A stretch of DNA of 64,000 bases from Melampsora larici-populina 98AG31 (lineage: Eukaryota; Basidiomycota; Pucciniomycetes; Pucciniales; Melampsoraceae): assembly GCF_000204055.1 (NCBI RefSeq), contig NW_006768807.1:29149-93148 (forward strand), read 5' to 3'. The position numbers were made by a program, and so were the translations under genes. The notes under the pieces are model-generated. The model was not told where the DNA came from. It did not search any database and saw only the letters and a list, made by a program, of their open reading frames with translations. This document shows, piece after piece, positions 57,746-64,000 of the stretch. The stretch's first letter is position 1. Each line of letters opens with the position of its first letter.

Positions 57746-60042
57746 ATGGAGAAGATTCTGATAGAAACCGAAGAACAACTACAAGCACCCGCCATCACTC
57801 TTAATCTTGACCTCGACAGTCAACCCTTTACAACAAGAACAAGTTCAGCAACCAACCCTCCAACCCTTACCCGCCACGCTCTATCACCATTACCACGATC
57901 AACAACTTCGGAGAAGGAACGAGATAGCCAGTCTGGTTATCAATCCTCACTCTCGACTATCTCAATAAACTTATCATCCGCTAACAGTCTCGATCCTTCT
58001 CAAGCTAACTTGCTTTCTTCTGCTACTCAACAATCTTCTTTGACTACCAACAAAGCAACACCAACACATCATCACAAAGCTTACTTTCGCAATCCATCAA
58101 TTCGCTATCATCATCCATCATATCGACCAAGACAACATCACGAACCATCACAACAAACACGTCCGTTGATCTCAGCTTCCTCAGCTCAATCTCTTTACAT
58201 TCCATCTTCCAATTCAGCTTTCAAGACAAATCAAATGTCAAATGAAGAGATTCAACCCTTTCGGTCATCTCCTCTAATCTCTCCTTCGGCACTAGAAGCC
58301 AATCATGTCAGATATGATCACAAGACAAAAAAAACTGATCCAATCATCAATCAAGTCACAAATGATCAATCTACTTTCCCTGGTCGGCCGGCTGGACTTC
58401 ATCCTCTTAGCATCCCTCCTCTTACAGGAAGACAGAAGTTGTAAGTGATCTCTCAAACCTGATACGCCATTGACCTTCTTATCACTTACGCCAACCTCTT
58501 TTTTACAGTTACATCATCGTTCTTCAAATGCTTGGTGCAGCCTTGCTAGATGGAGCTTGTCAGTTACTTTCTCTCTTGTCTTCCATTAACTTTGACGATT
58601 CACTCTATCCTGACATATTTTGTTCTTCGCTCGATATACATCAGTCAACTTTGGGATTGGATGTGCAATGTATCTCAACGCAACTTCTGTACGAGTATGG
58701 ATCTTGACGGGTTAGTCCTTCAACACTACTGATCACAACCCCATCGCATCATTGGCGTCGTCGTGTGTGATATGACTGGATCTTGCTTCACCGCGCGTTG
58801 GATGACGCCCAACTCAACTAGTATTCAAAACGTCTTACGTATGTTTGCTTTATTCCATCTTGTAGAGAACACCGTGGCAGGAGATATGGCGATTACCATC
58901 TTCATTCAAGGAATCCTTACATTTTGTATCGCATCAGGAATGGTACACGTCGATTTACGAAAAAATAAAGTGGAAGCCTTTCCTTTCCCATGGCCCGATA
59001 CAGCATGGGGTTCGGCGGCGAAGAAAGATCCAGAAGCAACACGCTGGACAATTGTTAGATGGTGGAGAAAATTCAATAATGATCAAGGCTTTAGTCGTGG
59101 ACTTCATTTCTTCTCAGGTTCTGATGTTAATGATATCTTTAATAGAAAATTAACGTGGCGTCAATTCTTTAAGAGGTTGGGTTGGTCTATTTGGAAGGGT
59201 TCAATCTTATCTGTCATTTACTTTTTTATCCTTTGGCCTATTTCAGTGGCTATTGTGGCTCGTAAGTTTGATTTCTTTTTTTATGATCAACAGAAGATTT
59301 CCATACTCATGATGTATGTCGATATTCTTTTTGTGATGATCGAATAGCCATTTGGGAGCACAAGAACCTTGCTGGAACATTTGTTGCTCCAATAATCAAA
59401 GGAGTCTATGGAGCAGTCTATGGATTAATTCAAAATCCAGTCTGTGCAATGATTGCCATGGGATCAGAAGATTCCGTACGACACCATCGCGCAGAACGTC
59501 AACAGAAACAATTCAACAACCCAGAGAAATCGGCTATGACTACAACAGCTGCTGAACGAGTTTCAATAGCTCCGGATATAGGATTCATGCAAGAACGTAG
59601 CCCATCAGGTCTTCTGGTCAACATGGGTGATACAAGTCCAAAAACTACCAACAAAAGACTATCAACACGCCGTGTGGATAGTCTTCGACAATCACTTGAT
59701 GGACTTGCACTTGTACCACCTCCACCACCAAGTCCAACAGATAGATCAGAAGTTTCATCAGCTGGATTAGGTTGGCGTTCAACAGATGTACATCGTCGAA
59801 GATCACTTGAAGTTGCAAAGACTAGAAGTCGATATGATCCACCACAATTACCGACTCGTAGTGCAACCATCAATTTCGCTAGTCGGTCTAAACATAATTC
59901 TCATAATTCTAGTGAGGTCGAAGATAGTTCACCTGAAATTGAATTCAACGAAGATCATCAAGGTAGAAGACCTCATGTACCGATGAGAAGACTAACTGAA
60001 TCTAGTATCATTATCGAAAATGATATAACTTCTAATGCATGA
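57746..60042 (+). CDS. DUF2456-like fungal membrane protein
   Basis: Exon 1 (57746-58440, MEKILIETEEQL) encodes a long Ser/Pro/Thr/His-rich disordered N-terminus. Exon 2 starts at 58509 with FYIIVLQMLGAALLDGA, joined by later exons to FNFGIGCAMYLNATSVRVWILT, the first membrane segments. Next come VENTVAGDMAITIFIQGILTFCI, HVDLRKNKVEAFPFPWP, RKLTWRQFFKRLGWSIWKGSILSVIYFF (broken here by no stop) and LWPISVAIVA. After an intron near 59263-59346 comes IWEHKNLAGTFVAPIIKGVYG with NPVCAMIAMGSEDSVR. This order of motifs matches the DUF2456 family of fungal multi-span proteins (YDL218W-like in yeast), whose function is unknown. The C-terminal 190 residues are Ser/Arg-rich with PPPPPSP. Stop at 60040-60042. 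Introns have GT-AG ends and no defect was seen, so the gene is probably functional. Confidence 0.75.
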
Positions 60043-61641
60043 ATTTAATTTGATCTGACTGGCTTCATCTTGTATAATTCATATGCCTATTTTAATAACA
60101 CTTTCGTCTTGCTTAGAACCCCATTTATTGAAGTCAACCCTTCTTTTTTGTTTTGTTTTTTCTTCATACGTTTACCCAAATNNNNNNNNNNNNNNNNNNN
60201 NNNNNNNNNNNNNNNNNNNNNNNNNNNNNNNNNNNNNNNNNNNNNNNNNNNNNNNNNNNNNNNNNNNNNNNNNNNNNNNNNTTTCCCTTTACTTTCTTCT
60301 ACTTTCACTGACCATTGTTTTTCTCTCAATTGATTTTTGAGGGAATCATAATGATGATTCATATCACTCTCCTTTTTTTAATATTCATTCCTTTAAAGTC
60401 ATTCTTTTTTTTTATTTAATCTCATTTCTTATGTCTCTCCTTACATCGATTTTTATTTGATACCAGAGCATTTTTTTTGCAAGTCATTTGAATAGATACA
60501 TACGTTTTTTTTTCTGAATTCTAATCATTTAATTTGGTTTCCAATTTCAAAAAAAAATCATCTATGAATCCCATTTTCTTTTCATTACTTGAGCAAACTT
60601 CTTTTGAACGTTTTCTTTTCTTTAACACCACATTTGATTACTATTTTCGATTTTTCTTCCTACCAATGCCATTGAATTACAGAAATTTTGATACCTAATT
60701 TATTTTGTCATCTTTTTTCTTTCTTTCTACCTTGAGATTTTATTTTTGTACGGCTTTGCATTCTAGGTTGGGATTTACTGTGCAGGAAAGAAGATAAGGT
60801 TTTTCTTTTTTATTTGGGTGTCTTTGCAATTTAATTGAATTTTTTCTCTACATATAATCAATCCAAAAGAGGAGCAAGATGATATTAACTTTCTTGAATG
60901 TAAAAGAACCATCAATTAACTCTGTAAAGCTTTCTGAAGAAGATTGGTTTTACACATCAATGGACTTTGGGATGAATGAAGTACTTTTCAAGTTGATTAT
61001 AGAATTCACAAGAGATGATGATCTCTTAATGAACCACTTTGATTCATACCCTAATCTTTTTGACAAATTACTCATTGATAGTAAAATTAAATAAATCCAA
61101 GACTCCATACATTCTGTTGTACAAGCACTTTTGAAGTGGAAATTTTGAACTTTCTGCAATCTTTACATTTTGATCGTGTCTTATTTCAATCATATCATCA
61201 ACCATTCTAAACATCACAAAACCAAGTCAATCCAACAGATCATCATCAGAGATAGATGCATATTTCACTCATTTGAGCAAATATAAGCCATCAAATTGAT
61301 CTGAATATATATATACTCGGCATCACGTATTACAAATCTCAGTGTGTCTAGATTGAAATCATTCATTACCATGATCAAGAATGCGTATCCAGATGAGTCA
61401 AGTGTCAAGTGCAATGATACCTATCTTTCTTAAGTAAATGAGTAAGTCAGTATCTTGTTCTAAAAATGATGAACTCCAAAACATTGAGTTTATCTCATCA
61501 ATAATTGGTTGATCTAGAAATTAGAGTGGCTCAGAAGAGCAAGTTGTAATCTCATTAGGCTATGCATTTCGTGCATTTTACTTTATAAAATTGTTGTTTG
61601 AATCACCAAGGAAGTTTTGAAGATCAAAGTTAATTTATAAT
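60043..61641. other. AT-rich intergenic with a gap
   Basis: The first part is the 3' UTR of the DUF2456-like gene. It is interrupted by 100 N (60182-60281) and followed by T-rich tracts. The frame at 60879-61094 (71 codons) has no recognised motif. Nothing else is supported. Confidence 0.4.
60182..60281. other. Assembly gap (100 N)
   Basis: This is exactly 100 N in non-coding DNA downstream of the DUF2456-like gene. Confidence 0.99.
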
Positions 61642-61923
61642 TGTTATGATCCCACTTCACGGATCATGAGATGTCAAGACACGTGACAGGTGAAGGACCA
61701 CACTCACTATATACTACTGTCCTCATTGTACACGTCCCCACGCCTAGGATTCGTAATCATCGGGTTCGCAACAGGCCCCGGCCCCGCCGCTGCAGAACTT
61801 GAATGATTACGTAAACCACTTGGAGGGGACTGTACTTTGCTTCCTCACACTACAATACTCATACCAAGCATAGATCACCTTCTCCTCCATCCCAAGCCCC
61901 AGACCCCGTAGCCGGTCATAACA
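61642..61923 (+). repeat. 5' LTR of the right-hand gypsy element
   Basis: It starts TGTTATGATCC and ends GTCATAACA (TG...CA), and is 282 bp. Its start resembles the solo LTR at 45842. It contains CTACAATA at 61850-61857, complementary to the primer-binding site that follows. Confidence 0.8.
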
Positions 61924-61931
61924 TATTGTAG
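61924..61931 (+). promoter_or_regulatory. Primer-binding site, probably self-primed
   Basis: TATTGTAG starts at the first base after the LTR and is perfectly complementary to CTACAATA in the LTR (61850-61857). The sequence differs from that of the element at 48897-54904, but the complementarity is kept. Confidence 0.6.
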
Positions 61932-62232
61932 CGTCTAACTCGAGACGGACCAGAAGGACAAGAATAAGAAATTGAAGAAAAAGAATTAAAATTGCAAAAG
62001 AAGATTATTTTTTAACAAGAAGACAATATTAAAAAGAATTGAAGAAGAAGAAATTTCTTTCACTGCTACTGATTAAGTTAAGATATCAGGCTAAAAGTTT
62101 AAAACCACGTCGAATCACCACCCTATTGCTCCCACCACCACGCCTTCCTTCAAACCACCGAGCGAAGAGACCGAGTCGATTAGCAGCACATCCTGGCACG
62201 AGGTTACCCAAAGCAAACCAGATACCACGACT

Positions 62233-63350
62233 ATGGCTACCGGAGCGGACCTTGCTAGACTGATCCAACAAATGGAGGATATCAACAAACGCCTATTGGA
62301 AGAGACAGATTGACGCACCGAACTCACCAATCGCCTTGCCGAAGAAACTACTCGACGTGAACAGGCTGAGGCTCAAGCAGCTCAGCTTGAGGCCAACCAA
62401 GCCACTACGTCGACCACCACCGCACAGCCAGCCATGCCAACCGTCACGCAAACCTCACCTGCAACACCTGCCGCCGTCCAACAGCCCACGCCATTGATCA
62501 AAGTCGCCACGCCAGACAAGTACGAGGGGATTAGGGGAGCTGTTGCCGAAGCCTATGCAAGCCAGGCCGGGATCTACATCGCCATGAACGCTACATTGTT
62601 CACATCGGACAAGGCCAAGGTCATGTTTGCCATATCTTATCTCACGGGTGAAGCTATCAAGTGGGCCCAACCTTTTTTACAACGTATCTTGGACCCCGAA
62701 GCCAACAACCCGGTCACGTACGACGAGTTCACCCGAGCGTTTGAAGCTGTCTTTTTCTATTCAGATTGTCAAAAAAGAGCTGAGGCTGCCCTCCGTGCCT
62801 TACGACAAACTAAATCCGCTGCCGAATACACCATTCGATTCAACCAACTTGCTCCGACCACTAAATGGGAACTGCCAACGCTTATCAGTCATTACCGTCA
62901 AGGATTGAAAAGTAATGTGCGCATACCTATGATTAGAGACCAATTTGACGACCTCAAAAGCATCACCCAACTTGCATGTGCCATCAATAATGACCTGAGA
63001 GGCGAGAGTGTAGACCCGGCGACCATATCACGCTTGACAGACCCGGATGCCATGGACATCTTGTCAGCCCGGTTCGAGATATCTTCAGACAAGTACAATC
63101 GGCGAGCTGAGAATCGGTTATGTTTCAAGTGCGGGAAGCCAAATCATATGGCACGTTGGTGTGGCTCAAGAAGTCGTGAGAACGGGAAAGGAAGAAGTGG
63201 TGGTGGTAAGGGAAGATAGCTGAACTCGAGGCAAAGATTGCGGCATTACAGAGTGGGATGGGAGTAAATTCAGGAGCTTCAACATCTGTGGCGGATCAAT
63301 CAAAAAATGGCGCCGCTTGGGAGCAACGGACGTGCCACCCCCGGGCTTGA
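62233..63350 (+). pseudogene. gypsy gag with zinc knuckle, stop and frameshift
   Basis: It starts at ATG 62233 (MATGADLARLIQQMED) with a coiled-coil leader. TGA 62311-62313 interrupts it (EETD*RTEL). From 62434 it has the capsid-like region (TPDKYEGIRGAVAEAYASQ, AIKWAQPFLQ, FFYSDCQKRAEAALRAL) and the zinc knuckle CFKCGKPNHMARWC. A 1-nt deletion near 63208 gives an early stop at 63217-63219. The original frame continues as KIAELEAKIAALQSG to a stop at 63348-63350. It is inactive. Confidence 0.85.
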
Positions 63351-64000
63351 GTAGGGAGGAGTCAGTGAAGGAAACGGATGCTTTGAAATCAAATGCAAAG
63401 AAAACATCAGACCCCCGTGTGTTTACAACCATTTCCTTGTCCCAGACCCCCTGCGCCACGTCCCCCAACCCAGATAGTACCACCGCCCATGCCTTGATTG
63501 ACTGTGGTTCCACCCACGTAGTCTTAGATCGTAGCGGCCTCCCAGTCAATGACTTGAAGTCAGTCGGCGAGGTGTATGGCTTCGATGGTGCACCTCGAAC
63601 AGTTGCCCAAGACACGGATCTGTTCATTGACGAGGATGAATCAAAAACGAAATTTTTAGTGACTCAAATTAAGGATTCTTACCACGCCATACTCGGCATG
63701 CCTTGGCTGCGCGAGAATGGCCATTGTATTGACTGGAAGAACGGCACATTAAGACCAAAGAACGTAAGTCACCACATTTCAGCCATGGATCTGGCTTCGT
63801 CCAACCCGAAAACAACCCCACCAGGACCAAAGGCCCACGCGAGGGACAGTGACGAGGGGGCTGTTAGTTTATCTAACTTCATGCCCCCGCGATGTGAGTA
63901 CACAAACCCTTCCAAACCGTTTATCTCTGAAACAATGAATAATCAATCACCGATTCTATCACAGATATTGGAAAAGCAATTCGGACAAACCTCAGAAACA
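63302..64000 (+). pseudogene. gypsy pol start: -1 slippage site and aspartic protease
   Basis: The A AAA AAT heptamer at 63302-63308 leads in the -1 frame to W-R-R-L-G-A-T-D-V-P-P-P, matching the pol start of the other element. Next come DPRVFTTISLSQTP and the retropepsin-like protease with ALIDCGSTHVVLD (Cys in place of the usual Ser or Thr after the catalytic Asp) and AILGMPWLRENG. The sequence ends within the linker before RT. I see no stop in this part, but the gag lesions make the copy defective. Confidence 0.8.

Larger units (their letters stand above)
61642..64000 (+). mobile_element. Ty3/gypsy element, 5' part, runs off the window
   Basis: It comprises the 5' LTR, primer-binding site, gag and the start of pol. 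It is related to the element at 48897-54904 in gag layout, frameshift site and protease, but has a longer LTR. The right part, including RT, integrase and the 3' LTR, lies outside the window. Confidence 0.85.

Overview
The window is nuclear DNA of a basidiomycete fungus, most likely a rust (Pucciniales). This rests on intron-rich genes with short GT-AG introns, basidiomycete-type families (a DUF2456-like membrane protein, a synaptojanin-like inositol phosphatase, a Plavaka-like transposon) and heavy nesting of class I and II transposable elements. No bacterial, organellar or CRISPR features were seen. Two 100-N assembly gaps lie at 32291-32390 and 60182-60281. The lineage is inferred from gene content, not from a search.

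Layout. 1-9420 is transposon debris: a Myb/SANT-like exon, a broken GPI-mannosyltransferase (GPI14-like) relic, a second Myb/SANT-like fragment, and a PIF/Harbinger DDE transposase (minus strand) split by an 816-bp CACTA-type hairpin element. 10.5-12.8 kb holds a multi-exon, multi-span membrane protein of unknown role. 18.8-23.6 kb (minus) is a SAC1 plus 5-phosphatase gene, the best-preserved housekeeping gene. 24.5-25.5 kb (minus) is a three-exon hypothetical gene. 26.3-27.1 kb is a short TIR element. 27.8-29.3 kb is a two-exon gene with a class I glutamine-amidotransferase-like N-terminus. 30-35 kb holds MITEs, transposase relics and the 3' end of a chromovirus.

35.3-44.0 kb is a complete 8.7-kb Plavaka-like (CMC/CACTA-related) DNA transposon with TIRs and a TA target duplication. 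It carries a transposase, an unknown multi-exon accessory gene and, on the other strand, a small ORF with a signal peptide. It sits inside the last codons of a hAT transposase gene (minus, to about 46.1 kb), which also holds a solo LTR. 47.6-48.3 kb (minus) is an apparently intact four-exon gene for a 143-aa secreted protein. 48.9-54.9 kb is a full-length Ty3/gypsy chromovirus (minus) with near-identical LTRs but four nonsense codons and a frameshift. Two MITEs follow, then the DUF2456-like gene (57.7-60.0 kb), and a second, related gypsy element running off the right end.

Two mechanisms can be read from the two gypsy elements together. Their primer-binding sites are complementary to a stretch inside their own LTR, as in self-primed Tf1/sushi elements, and the pairing covaries between copies. 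Both also keep the same in-frame A AAA AAT heptamer just before pol, in the -1 frame. Most nonsense codons in the transposons are TGA, and most copy-to-copy differences are C/T or G/A transitions, several at CpG, which suggests methylation-linked decay.
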